Assembly (NCBI RefSeq): GCF_024139115.2
Contig: NC_085140.1
Location: 234,300,371 to 234,364,370, forward strand
Source of the DNA: Armigeres subalbatus
Lineage: Eukaryota; Arthropoda; Insecta; Diptera; Culicidae
Direction: 5' to 3'
Length of the DNA stretch: 64,000 nt
The notes under the pieces were generated by a model that was not told the origin of the DNA, searched no databases, and saw nothing but the letters and a program-made list of their open reading frames with translations. Below, one piece after another: positions 45,627 through 55,744 of the stretch (positions are counted from its first letter, which is position 1; every line of letters starts with the position of its first letter). Both the position numbers and the translations under genes were made by a program.

Positions 45627-46016
45627 AGGATGTTATCGATCATTTAGTAATTTGCGTTCGATCATTTAGTAGTTTGTCATTAACTCATTCCAGAAGCTGA
45701 ATTTCAAAATGTGTTGTATGGTGAACTACTAGTGCGAGGGTTTTTCTACAACTTTTTCTAATGATTCGTTGTTAGAATTCAACTAATAACGGAGCTATAG
45801 TGCTAGTTGCAGTAACTTAAACTAAATTATTGGAATTTTGTTATCATTTAGTCTAAGTTACTGAAACTATAGTTATAACTCCGCTACTAGTGGAATTCAA
45901 ACAACGAACCGTTAGGCAGAGTTGTAAAAAACCTTCGCACTAGTCCACGATACAACACATTTTGAGATTCAGCTAAATGATCAAACGCAAATTATTAAAT
46001 GATTGATAACATCCTT
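45627..46016. mobile_element. Foldback element, ~390 bp
   Basis: AAGGATGTTATCGATCATTT at the left and the near complement of AAATGATTGATAACATCCTT at the right begin arms of about 190 bp each. Inner matches include AAAATGTGTTGTAT and AACGGAGCTATAG-like sequence in inverted order. The arms differ at roughly one base in six. It is non-coding. Confidence 0.8.
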
Positions 46017-46204
46017 GTCCTTCTCAACTTTTCGGCAAAACTAATGTAGATAATTACGGTAAAAAAATTAACAGCAAAAGGTAGAAAAGAAATACTTTTA
46101 GTTAACGCTTGGATTACATAAAGTGTATTCCGTATTATTATATACATCAAACAGATACTAATATTACTATCACTGGTACTCCTACCCTAGTGCGTGTTTT
46201 GTTT

Positions 46205-46310
46205 TGCTCGTCAGTACGGTTTTGAATGTTGAGAACGCGCGTTCATTTTTCTGCTTCGGACAGCCAGAAAAATAATTTATTAGTGCGGTGCGTGTTGTGT
46301 AGATTTTGTA
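46205..46310 (+). promoter_or_regulatory. Candidate transcription start and non-coding first exon
   Basis: GTCAGTACGG at 46210-46219 fits the insect initiator TCAGTY. About 95 bases later TTTTGTAAGTACC contains a strong splice donor, GTAAGT, at 46308. No ATG-led frame of note lies between, so this would be a 5'UTR exon. It could splice to the acceptor at 52278. The exon is suggested only by motifs. Confidence 0.3.
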
Positions 46311-46735
46311 AGTACCTACTTATTTTCGCCGCGGTAAAAGTAAGCGAATCGCTTCGGTCGACAGTCGTACTATAGGTACGGTGCGGTGCGGTGTAAATCG
46401 GTGAGAATGTTTTTTCAGTAACGGCTCATTCACAACTTAGATAACGCATTAGGGGGTGGGAGGGTATCTGCCTGAACGATACGAACTATTTAAATTTTAG
46501 AACTTTTTTTATTGTCTTTATTAGGGAGACTTTCAGCCCGAGGCTGGCTCGTCTACAATTTGAGAACTCTTTTATCAAACGCTACGAGGGGGTTGATGGG
46601 GATTGAAAATAGCCAATTTTCGCGTTATGTAAATAGTGTACGAACCCTTCTAAAGACTTGCAGTCCGAGATTCATCTCTGATGAGAACTTGTTTTACACA
46701 TTAAAACAATTCGATTTCACCAAATTCATTAAACC

Positions 46736-47268
46736 TAGCATGATTTTTAAAAACGTCGTATGTTCAAAAAAAAAAGAAACTCTTTTTGATTCACTTGTCA
46801 TAACACGAGTTAATACAATCCCATTGAATTCCACCACTTAATTGTATCTTGACAGATACGTATTTCGACCTCAAATGTAAGGCCGTCTTCAGTGTCTCGT
46901 ACTTGACTCGACTTACGAGACACTGAAGACGGCCTTACATTTGAGGTCGAAATACGTATCTGTCAAGATACAATTAAGTGGTGGAATTCAATGGGATTGT
47001 ATTAACTCGTCTTATGACAAGTGAAGACATTCCACTAAAAAGCTCAAAATAATTTACTTTTTTTGATTACTTTCTCTCTCGATTATTACAAAGCCATACT
47101 GACATCTATACTGGATTTTTTAGCAGAGATCTAAAGAAAATAGCTTTGCCCATCGTGCCGAGGTGAAAATATTGCAAGAAATACAAAACTAGCCTACATA
47201 TTAGCGAATTAGTGAGTATTGAAAAAGTGTCTCTCATGTGGACATTCGACTTTTCATGCTAGAAATGT
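46736..47268. mobile_element. Second copy of the 18868-19126 MITE, split by a palindromic retroposon
   Basis: 46736-46791 (CTAGCATG, then CGTCGTATGTTCAAAA and AAACTCTTTTTGATT) and 47060-47268 (CTCTCGATTATTACAAAGCC, TAGCAGAGATC, ATTCGACTTTTCATGCTAG) align in order to the copy at 18868-19126. The palindromic element at 46792-47059 interrupts it between TTGATT and ACTTTCTCTC. The intact copy supplies the empty site. Confidence 0.75.
46783..47068 (+). mobile_element. Palindromic retroposon-like element, copy 1
   Basis: 46792-47023 is an almost perfect 232-bp palindrome with arms of about 110 bp (CACTTGTCATAACACGAG... ...CTTATGACAAGTG). It is followed by a non-palindromic tail GAAGACATTCCACTAAAAAG and CTCAAAATAATTTAC to 47059. 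TTTTTGATT at 46783-46791 and 47060-47068 is a target-site duplication. It contains no gene. Copy 2 is at 54600-54835. Confidence 0.78.
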
Positions 47269-47391
47269 ATACGATTTCCTACAAAACTAATACCCTTATC
47301 TGACAATGAAAGGCTCGTCTTGTCGGATACCGTATTTTTTTTTCAGAAAGTGCCTAATTTCCCAGATTCCTTTTCAATGTTTGCAAGGGCG
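47269..47391. other. Short unassigned spacer
   Basis: No feature was seen between the split MITE and GAATTCC-rich copy III. Confidence 0.4.
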
Positions 47392-50300
47392 TAGCTAGAG
47401 GGGGGCCGGGGGTTCGTTGCCCCCCTAAACGGTTTAAAGATTGAACGGGTACTGAAATGAATTTCCCTAAACATGTGCACATGATCCAATCATATTCAGA
47501 AATAGGTGGTTGAACTTCGAAAGATTCCCAAAAACTTATTAGGGTATGCAGGATTCCGTGAAGTGATTGTGAGTTTTTTTATGTTGTGGAAAACCCATTA
47601 GCTAGCTGACCATAGGATTGCCGAATAGTCTCTTCTGTCCTCAGTTGGTCAAGGCTGGATTACAATAGTGCGTTGCTATTGTACAATAGTAGCGCAATAG
47701 TGTGTGACGCGTAACGCATTGTTGTACTAAATGTTCTAAATTATCAGTGTCACAACGTCGGGCTCGTCTGGTTTGAAAACATTTAAATTTAGCGCATTGA
47801 AGCTGACGAAAATCAAGCAAACAACCAAGTAACCTATATTTTCATTGCTGAGATTTTTGATATTTATTAAGGTGATTATACAATCAAGCCATGTGGTGAA
47901 TTTTAAATTCACCACACGATTTTCTACTCCTATTATCAAAAGTTCAAATCTAGCGTAATAATTTTCGTACAATGCTGAAATTAAAGTCGATTGTTTAGCA
48001 TGAGTAAGCAAACGATCCACCGATGTTTCACCCCCATTGGCGTTGTGGTTCTCTCAATTCGTGCTCTTGAAAAATCACTAGAAAAAGCACGTGGTTTCCA
48101 AGATGGCCGATTTGTGGCTTTGTTGTATAACCACCTTAACAATGGTTCATTAAAAAATAAAACAAATTTGAAGTGAATCAAACCAACCTAATTTTAAATC
48201 TTATCTAGTGGTTTTCTTAAGACTTTCTAGGTGTTCACTAAGAAATTCATGAACCGTTTTTTTTTGTTTCATCTACTTTATCGTTAACTCGTTTTCTCCT
48301 TGAGGTTTTCATACTTGATGCGATATTTTCCTTTTCTCTACCTCCTACAAAATAATATGTTTCTACAAGAAATCCTTCTAGAAAATCCCCGGGAACTTCA
48401 TATATTCCTCCGGAAAGTTGTCCACGAATTCCTCTGGAAATCGTTCAAAAATCCTTCTCATATAATTGTAATTCCTCCTAAAAATTATATAGAAACCCTT
48501 CACTAAATTTTTTTTTATGAAATTCATAAGGAAATTCCTTGAAGATTTCTTTTCTTCTCAGACATTTCTTCAGCTATTCTTCCAGAAAAATCTACGGTAT
48601 TTATTACAGGAATCCATTCGAGAGTTCCTTCAAGAATACATACGGAACTTCCTCCCATAATTCCTACAGAAGTTTCTTCAGAAATTTATGACGGAAATCC
48701 TCCAGCTTCGCTCCATAATTTCACTTGTAAATCTATAAAAAAAATCCTTAGGAAATTCTGCTAGGAACTTCTTCGGGAGTACCTATAGGCACTCTTCCTT
48801 TAATACCTCCGGGATAACTTCCATGATTTTTTCCAGGAATACCTACATAAATTACATAGCGAAATCCTCTAGAATTTCATTCTGGAATTCTTTTCGCAAT
48901 TACTTCAGAATATCATCCAAGAATTCCTCTAGAATTTCTTTAGGAATTTCTCCAAGAATTCGTCCAAGTATTTCCCCGGAAGTTCTTCCAAGTATTTTTT
49001 TGGGAATTCCTTCAGGTACTTCTCCAGGAATTCCTTTAGGAATTTCTCCGGGAATTTTTCCGTGGAATCATCCTGGAATTCTTTCCGGACTTCACACGAA
49101 ATTTATTCCAGAATTTTATTCGGAAATTAATTTGAGAGTTCCTCTAAGAGTTCTTCCAGGATTTTCTTCTAAAGAAACCCCCGGGACTTCAGCAATTCAT
49201 CTGCAAATACTTTCAGGATTCCGTCCGGGAATTTCTCCTTCAATTCCTCCTGCTATTGTTCCTGGAATTTCTTCAGATATTACACCGGAAATTCCTTCAG
49301 GAACTTCACCAATAATTATTTCAGGGAATTCCTCCGGAAGTGCTTGTGGGAGTTCCTCCGGAAGCTCCTCCAAGGGGTTTTCTAAGAATTCCTCCAGGAA
49401 TCCCCCAGGAACTTCACAGGGAATTCCTGGAAGATATTTGGCAGGAATTTCACGGGAAATGGGATTTCGGAAATTCCTCAAGAAATTCAATTTCGAGTTT
49501 TACACCGGCTGTTCCTCTGAAAATTCCTCCGGAAGTTCCACCAGTAATTCCTCCGGGATTTTATTCAGGCTTTCTTTAGGAATTTATCTACAAAATCCTC
49601 CAGAAGTTCCTTCGAGAATTTCTTTGGGAGTTCCTCCGGGAGGTCCCTTAAGAATTCTTCCGGAAGTTTATCAGGGAGTTCTTTCGAGAGATCCTCCGGA
49701 ATTCCTCCAGAATTTCCTCCGGAAATCCTTCCTGTAGCTCATGAAGAAATTCCTCCAGAAGTTCCACCGGCAGTTCCTCCGAGAATTCTTCTGGAAATTT
49801 CCCCTGGAATTCCTCCGGAAATTACTCTGGAAGTTCCTCCTCAGAAAAACACCCGGAGGAACTGCCGGTAAAACTGCCGGAAGAATTCTCGGAGAAAATG
49901 CCGGTGGATCTCCCGGTGGAATTCCCGAAGGAACTGCCGGAGAAACTCCCAGAGGAATTTCAGGAGAAACTCCTAGAAGAACTCCTATAGGACCTCCCAG
50001 AAAAACTATCGGAAGAACTTCGGGAGGAATTTCCAGTTATATTTGTGAAGTAAGCCTAAATGATTTCCTGAAAAAAAGCCTGAATGATTTCCTGGAAGAG
50101 CTACTGGTGGAGCTCCCGGAGGAATTTGGCGAGGAACACCCGGTGGACTTCCCGCAGGAACTCCCGGAGAAACTCCCGGATGAATTGCAGAGGCACTCTC
50201 GAAGGAGTTCTCGAAGTAACTCCTGGAAGAATTTGTGAAGAAACTCCCGTTAGAATTTTCAGAGGAACCCCCGGAGGAACTCGAAAAAATCTTGGAGAAT

Positions 50301-50872
50301 TCATCTAATGAATAAATCTTGTCTAGCTGAAACCTTTGTAGGAGTATGTAGCTGGATTATCATTATCATCATCAGAGGACCTCCCGGAGAATTCCCTGAG
50401 GAGCTCCCAGAGAAATTCTCGGAGGAACTTCTGGAGGAATTTCTTTATAAATTGCTGAAGAAGCCTAAATGAATTCTAGAAAGAAAGCCTGAATGATTTC
50501 CCGGAGGAAATTCTCTAGATATTCAGAGGAACTCCCATAGGAACTAAATAATTCTCGGAGAAAATCCTGGAGGGATTCTTGGAGTAACTGCCGGTGGAAC
50601 TCCTGGACGAATTCCCACAGGAACTCCCGGAGAAATTTCCGGGATCTCTCAGGGACAATTTTGAAGTTTCCACTGGAATTCTTTCAGGATCTCTTCGGTA
50701 ATTGATCTAGGAATTCCTCCGAAAATTCCATTGATAATTCCATTTAAGGTATAATTTCTGTATAAATTGGATGGAATTGGTAGTTCGTTAATAATTTTAA
50801 ATAAATTTAAATAATTAGAAGACCTAAAAAAAATTGCCCCCTCCCCCTCTACTCGAAATCCTGGCTACGCCC
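47392..50872. repeat. GAATTCC/TCCGG-rich element, copy III (most complete ends)
   Basis: The head GGCGTAGCTAGAGGGGGGCC and the complement of the tail (GGCGTAGCCAGGATTTCGAG) are short inverted termini with G-rich subterminal blocks. The head segment 47440-47560 matches 3040-3175 of copy I. The repeat body resumes at about 48240 after other insertions and flips orientation near 49845. Frames such as 48823-49737 (304 codons) consist of Ser/Pro/Gly-rich repeats of SSGISPG or IPPEVPP type and are read-through, not protein genes. Confidence 0.75.
47867..48140. mobile_element. MITE with TTAAGGTGATTATACAA ends
   Basis: TTAAGGTGATTATACAATCA at the left and the complement of TTGTTGTATAACCACCTTAA at the right are TIRs with a few mismatches. 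A short palindrome GAATTTTAAATTC lies at 47898. It sits inside the head region of GAATTCC-rich copy III. Confidence 0.7.
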
Positions 50873-51109
50873 ATGAATCTTTGTTTACTAAATCTTGTAC
50901 GCCAAAATCACAAAGTGGCCCTCAAATATCAATATAAAATCTACAAATTAGAATTTCAAATACATATATGTTTTGTTAACAAATATTTATAGCTGTTTAA
51001 GGTAAAGGTACCAATGGCAAAGGCATACGAAGATCACAGAAGATAATATTTTTAAAAACGTCAAAATAGTTTTAAAGGCTAAATGCATAAGTTTACTATT
51101 AAATGGAAA
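50873..51109. other. Unassigned AT-rich spacer
   Basis: Nothing supported. Confidence 0.4.
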
Positions 51110-51700
51110 ATCAAAATGCTCCAAAAAAAATATCGAAATTTCTCTCTTTTCTTCGGAAATTTTTCTATTTTCTTCGGAAATTTGTTCGAAAAATGTTCGC
51201 AGATTTCTTTTGGAAATTTATCCAAATATTCCTCCGTAAATTTCTACACAAAGTCCTGGTATTTCTCCGGAAATTCTTTCAGGAATTCTTCCAGAAACAC
51301 CTAATCAGTTCACTCAAGACATCCTGCAAAAGAATTCCTTCGAACATTCTTCCGGAAATTTATAATCCTTAAATTCCACAAGTATATTCCCCCAAGAGAT
51401 TCTGCAGAAGTTTCCCTAGAACTCGTCCGGAAATTTATTCAGGAATTTCTCCGTCAATTATCGCAGACAATCCTTCGAAAATTAATTCAAAACTTTTAAA
51501 GAAAATTCCTCAAAATTCCTTCAGAAATTTCCCGGCAATTCCCCCAAGAATTCTCTAGCAAACTCCCTTGGGAATTCCGCCGGAAGCTACCCAGAGATTT
51601 CTTCCAAAAAATTCTTCATGAATTGCACCAAAAAATCTTTAAGAAATTTTATATGAAATTCCTCCAAACATTCATCCAGAGATTTCCAATAAATTATACA
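51110..51700. repeat. Diverged GAATTCC-like repeat fragment
   Basis: Units such as TTCGGAAATTT, TCCGGAAATTCTTTCAGG and CCTCAAAATTCC recur at 10-15-base intervals in one orientation only. It is either a decayed arm of the large GAATTCC-rich element or its precursor. Confidence 0.55.
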
Positions 51701-52278
51701 ATTTACACAACTTTTACTAGTGAATGGAAAAATTTTATAATCCCATAAATGTGTAAATTTATTTTTTCGGTTAAAACTTGGTAACTTCTTCAGTGTTTTG
51801 TTATCGAGAATATGTTTTGAAGTTCGTATTGGTTCATTGTTCTTTATAAATTAGGGTGAATTTGCACGTTCCTTCGTTCAGGAGTATTGTGATGTGATCA
51901 GGCATTATTCGCAAAGTGGATCGCTGTTGGTTGGCACATCAGTTCCAGCTAATGCCTATGAGTTATTTAAGTTATATAAGGAAAATGTTATACTTGCTTA
52001 ATTTAGCAGAAATAATGTTGGTGCTTGGCGCACCAATGCGAAGTGCACAAGTGTTTTGCCGCTGTGTTAATAAGATTTATGCTTTGTGCAGGAGAAAATA
52101 TTTACGTGATAAATGTGTGTTGCAACGTGCTATCGCTTAGCACGCCAGTTCGATCAGAAGAATTTTCCCGAAGTTTGAAAGAATTTTATAGTGCGTGTTG
52201 GTGCGATTAAGTGACTGACACTCTTGATCGTCGAGAGTTTCACAAAGTGTAAGAGTGGAAATTTTCTGTTTTGTCTAG

Positions 52279-52404
52279 CGGAGTGCATATCACGTGCACG
52301 TCAATTCGTTTAAAAGGATCGTTTATCAGCGGCAGCATGGTCGTAGAACCGTTGGAATTCTGGGACATCGGCGGCATGATACAGCTAATTGGCGTAAAGT
52401 TGTC
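52279..52404 (+). CDS. Candidate first coding exon of a host gene
   Basis: A pyrimidine-rich acceptor (TTTTCTGTTTTGTCTAG, ending at 52278) is followed by 58 bases of leader. The ATG at 52337 is in good context (A at -3, G at +4). The 22 codons read MVVEPLEFWDIGGMIQLIGV then KL, with two bases left over before the donor GTAAGT at 52405. The peptide resembles no family I know. It is an inference from start context plus paired splice signals, and downstream exons would lie in or beyond repeat-filled DNA. Alternatively the exon starts upstream at a cap site near 51880. Confidence 0.4.
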
Positions 52405-52551
52405 GTAAGTTATTCTTTATAATATTATGATCTTAATATATGCAATATTTGGTTTATGATCTTTATTTTGATTATAGGGTGATTCTACACAATATAGGTA
52501 TTACACGAGCATGCAAATGCATGCTTTGCTTGCTATGGTGTGTGTATGGCG

Positions 52552-52980
52552 AATCAATAACTTTTTATCGGTGGTCTAGTTACTGCCGCTTTTCTCTTAC
52601 AAGCAGGAGATCGTGGGTTCGATCCCAGGCTCGTTCCTATTTTTTAAAGTGGCACGGACTATATCCACTTCCTTGGTGAATCCTCGACCTATGCTTCAGT
52701 TTATCTACCCTACCCAATTAACAAAACTTCCTTTTCGTGGTAATTGTGGAGATGCAGAGGTATTCTCGGTCTCTAGTAGCTACAATAAATCCACACTAAC
52801 ATTCTTCTCATTTTCCAACTGACTGCAAGGACTTGGCCGCAGCTCCATTATTGATCTCAATTTGTTATCTGCTGAAACGTGTACTTTGAGAATAGGTGGT
52901 AAATCCTAACCTCTATTCACTTGGATCGTAGTGCAACCATTTACATGTACAGTTAAGTTAAGCTAAAATAAAATCAATAA
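52552..52980 (+). mobile_element. tRNA-derived SINE with 9-bp target-site duplications
   Basis: AATCAATAA at 52552-52560 and 52972-52980 flanks a 411-bp element. Its head holds a pol III A box (TGGTCTAGTTACTG near 52572) and, about 40 bases on, a B box (GGTTCGATCCC near 52616). The body is unrelated to tRNA and the end is an AAATAAAATC-type tail. It has no open frame. It would be transcribed by RNA polymerase III and copied by a partner LINE. Confidence 0.75.
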
Positions 52981-53094
52981 ACCGCCTTGCGGTAATGGTA
53001 CTTTCTCGTGTAATAAATACACTATGTAATAAATGCATAAAGTGTTATACATTAGAGAGATCCAAGTAGCACTTCATGGGAATATATTCCATTT

Positions 53095-53225
53095 TTTCAT
53101 CAATCGACATCTATATGCGTTTATAAAGACAGAAGACAGAATCACCGGATGTCGCACAGACTGAACACTTAACATCTAGACAACTGACGTCACTAACCAC
53201 ACGGCCACGAAGCCCATAATTGTGC
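53095..53225 (-). mobile_element. SINE-like element, second copy of the 32400-32530 family
   Basis: The minus strand begins ATGGGCTTCGTGGCCGTGTG followed by GTTAGTGACGTCAGTTGTC, TGTTCAGTCTGTGCGAC and GGTGATTCTGTCTTCTG. TGGCCGTGTGGTTAG is an A-box-like, tRNA-like start. The ends are not resolved. Confidence 0.5.
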
Positions 53226-54225
53226 TTATTATGATACGTGGCACCATCTAAAAAACCCTAATTAAACCACCTACTGATGATGATGCATTTCTCTCTTATT
53301 CAAAATAATTGATAAACATGTAAGAGAAGTCTCTTATAACACTAATAGGTAAACAGGACTTATTTTTCACCTTCGCTTAAATTGAAAATTTTGCATTGTA
53401 AAGATTGCTGCCGAATGTAAATTTATTGCAAGCAAATCGGCTTAGGTTAATTGCCCGAAAAATAAGTGAGATTTTTGCACAAGTTTTGCTTATAAAATAA
53501 TATTCTAGCCTTTACTCTTGAGCCCATAGTGCGATCGGATCGATTTTTTATATGACTTAGGGGAAACTGGGGTAAAACAACCTTTTGGCATTTTTTACGG
53601 TGTTCCAGGAATATTTTTAAGAATGTTTACTACTGGAGTGCCCGAAAAATGATTAGGATTTTTTTGCACGGGTTTTACATATAAAAAAATATTTTTGCCA
53701 TAACTTTTGAGCCCATGGTGTGGTCGATTTTAAATAGGAAACAATGGAGCAGGATTCTTCGTCGAATGCAACTTGTTGCGACTAAATAATTAAGGATAAA
53801 TGCCCGAAAAAAGGGGTGAGATTTGTTTGTGCACTCACAAACACCAAATGACCAAATTTTCAAAAATAACAAAGTTACTTTTTTCTGGAGGTATGTTGTT
53901 TGGGCGACTATCTGACGCATATTTTTCGTTGCGACTAAAAATAAGCAAAGCAGTAGATTTTTTTATGAGCGGTGATACGACTATAATTTGATGTCTTTAT
54001 ACTATGTTCGCACTACGGCCTGAATAACATGTTATTTAAATTATCAACAATAGAAAGCTCATCAAGATAGCCGAATAACATAAGAAGGCTTTAGTGCGAA
54101 ACCAGTATTAAATGTACGATTGAGAACTAAGATCTAACTGTCAATCGTTTAGTTGATTGTAGCGCCGCACTCTAGCTAGCTAGCACTCTAATAAAGAAAT
54201 TAATAATAATAATAGGGACATCTTT
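53226..54225. other. Unassigned sequence
   Basis: Two similar segments (AATTGCCCGAAAAATAAGTG near 53450; ATGCCCGAAAAAAGGGGTG near 53800) suggest a local duplication, with a third at 53640. I find no gene. Confidence 0.35.
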
Positions 54226-54369
54226 TAGGGGAAGAGATAGCTTTGGCAGGTTTTGTACTATTATTGTCAGGGTGGTTTTTGTTTTGAATGTTTAGGCCAA
54301 ATTTGAGCATAATAAAAAACCACCCTGACAATAATAGCACAAAACCTGCCAAAGCCGTCATTCCCCCTA
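54226..54369. mobile_element. Hairpin MITE, ~144 bp
   Basis: The arms GGGGAAGAGATAGCTTTGGC and AGGTTTTGTACTATTATTGT continue to GTCAGGGTGGTTTTT. They pair with the right half, ending CCTGCCAAAGCCGTCATTCC, over about 55 bp with few mismatches around a ~30-base loop. TA lies at both borders. The transcript would form a long pre-miRNA-like hairpin. Confidence 0.82.
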
Positions 54370-54599
54370 ATAGATGGATTTAAGTTCGAGCTTGATGGCT
54401 TTCTCCAGAACAAATGAAAACGTTGTATTCTAATAATACTCCAACTTTCCCGGCAAAATGTTCAATCTTCATAAATATAAACACAGCTGATCTCAATACA
54501 AATCGATTCATGAGAAGTCCATCCGTTTGGGAGTTATATTGCCTCAAAGGAATCATTTTTATATATTTAGAATAGAAAAGCAGTATTAGTCGAAAAAAT

Positions 54600-54835
54600 A
54601 ATGTAAACATTCACTTGTCATAAGACGAGTTTATACAATCCCATTGAATTCCACCACTTAATTGTATCTTGACAGATACGTATTTCGACCTCAACAGTAA
54701 GGCCGTCTTCAGTGTCTCGTACTTGACTCAACTTAAGTGGTGGAATTCAATGGGATTGTACAAACTCGTCTTATGACAAGTGAAGACATTTCACTAAAAA
54801 GCTCAAAATAATTTTCTTAACAAAATGTAAACATT
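54600..54835 (+). mobile_element. Palindromic retroposon-like element, copy 2 (centre partly deleted)
   Basis: AATGTAAACATT at 54600-54611 and 54824-54835 flanks the insert. It has the same ends as copy 1: CACTTGTCATAAGACGAG at the left, and CTTATGACAAGTG followed by the tail GAAGACATTTCACTAAAAAG at the right. The inner right arm is deleted, so only the outer ~50 bp still pair. Confidence 0.82.
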
Positions 54836-55357
54836 GCCACCCACAGTAGTGGGCGGGCGTAGTGAAACGTCACGTCTGTTATAAAAATTGTACTGAGTAT
54901 ACCAGACGTGACGTCACATTCGGTCGCCTTTGGCCATCGTCGGCAACCCAGCTGAGAGTTTCTCCCTCAAAAGAAAGAATTTTCGTTGAACAAATACTAC
55001 TTTAGGGTGCCCACACAAAAGATATTTTAGTTACTAGATAAAGATTGTCGCTTCGGTTCCCTTTGTTCTGCTGTCCGGAACATGTTGGATACCAAGCTAA
55101 CTAAACTAAAACTAAAACTAAAATATCTTTTGCCCACACCTGTAGTCAAGCACATCAAGATCGTACTATAAACTTTGCATCGCGTGAGTTGCAACATCGA
55201 TTTTGCGCGTACTCGCTCTCTCTAGATAGACCATGGTAGCTCACTACCCGAAGCAATTAACACGAATGAGGGTGGAGAGCGCAGAACCAACGCTCACCGA
55301 CTTTCTGACTTTTCAGACAAGAGAGGCTTCATTTTATAACAGTAATAACTTTCAAGG
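54836..55357. other. Unassigned sequence
   Basis: GTCACGTCTGGTATAC-like inverted motifs occur near 54868-54910 (ACGTCACGTCTG and CAGACGTGACGT). No gene is supported. Confidence 0.4.
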
Positions 55358-55440
55358 TAACCGTGACCGAGTGGATAGCGTATACGCATCAATCTGGCGG
55401 TTTTGTTGATGCTCTTGGTTCGAATCCAAGAGAGAGCCAT
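55358..55440 (+). tRNA. tRNA-like (class II) sequence, probably a SINE head
   Basis: TGACCGAGTGGATAGCG resembles the A box of Leu/Ser tRNAs. About 50 bases on, CTTGGTTCGAATCCAAG is a perfect T arm with B box GGTTCGAATCC. The acceptor ends do not pair and no clear anticodon arm is visible, so it is not a functional tRNA. It is followed by a G-rich stretch and the first 174-bp repeat. Confidence 0.5.
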
Positions 55441-55466
55441 GGGAGGGGGGAAGGGGGTGGGGCATT

Positions 55467-55640
55467 TAAAACCGATTGGTTTACTATTTTTGTACACACA
55501 GTTGATAGTAACTATCATACTGAGATCTATGTAGGCGAATCTGAGTTTCAATTAGCTAAAATAGACCAAAACAAATTTTTGCTTTAGTAGAAAGCTTCTT
55601 AGTTGTCGACTAAGCGTGACTAATCAGGACGGCAGGGCTG
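55467..55640 (+). repeat. 174-bp direct repeat, left copy
   Basis: It runs from TAAAACCGATTGGTTTACTA to GGACGGCAGGGCTG. It appears identical, base for base, to 56529-56702. It follows the tRNA-like head and may be SINE body. Confidence 0.9.
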
Positions 55641-55744
55641 TATGATCCGAGTATCCCAAAATTAAATATGTTTTCAGGGGATGTTGGAATGCGATTTTAG
55701 GTGAGCAATAAGAAACTTTCGATGCAGAATCAAGACCCATATTA

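Noticed and set aside
48823..49737. 304-codon plus frame rich in Ser, Pro, Gly and Ile
   Set aside because: It is a read-through of the stop-poor GAATTCC/TCCGG repeat. Overlapping frames on both strands show the same pattern, and copies I and II break the frame.
55358..55440. Functional tRNA-Ser/Leu gene
   Set aside because: The acceptor stem does not pair and no anticodon arm is clear. The T arm and B box alone fit a SINE head.
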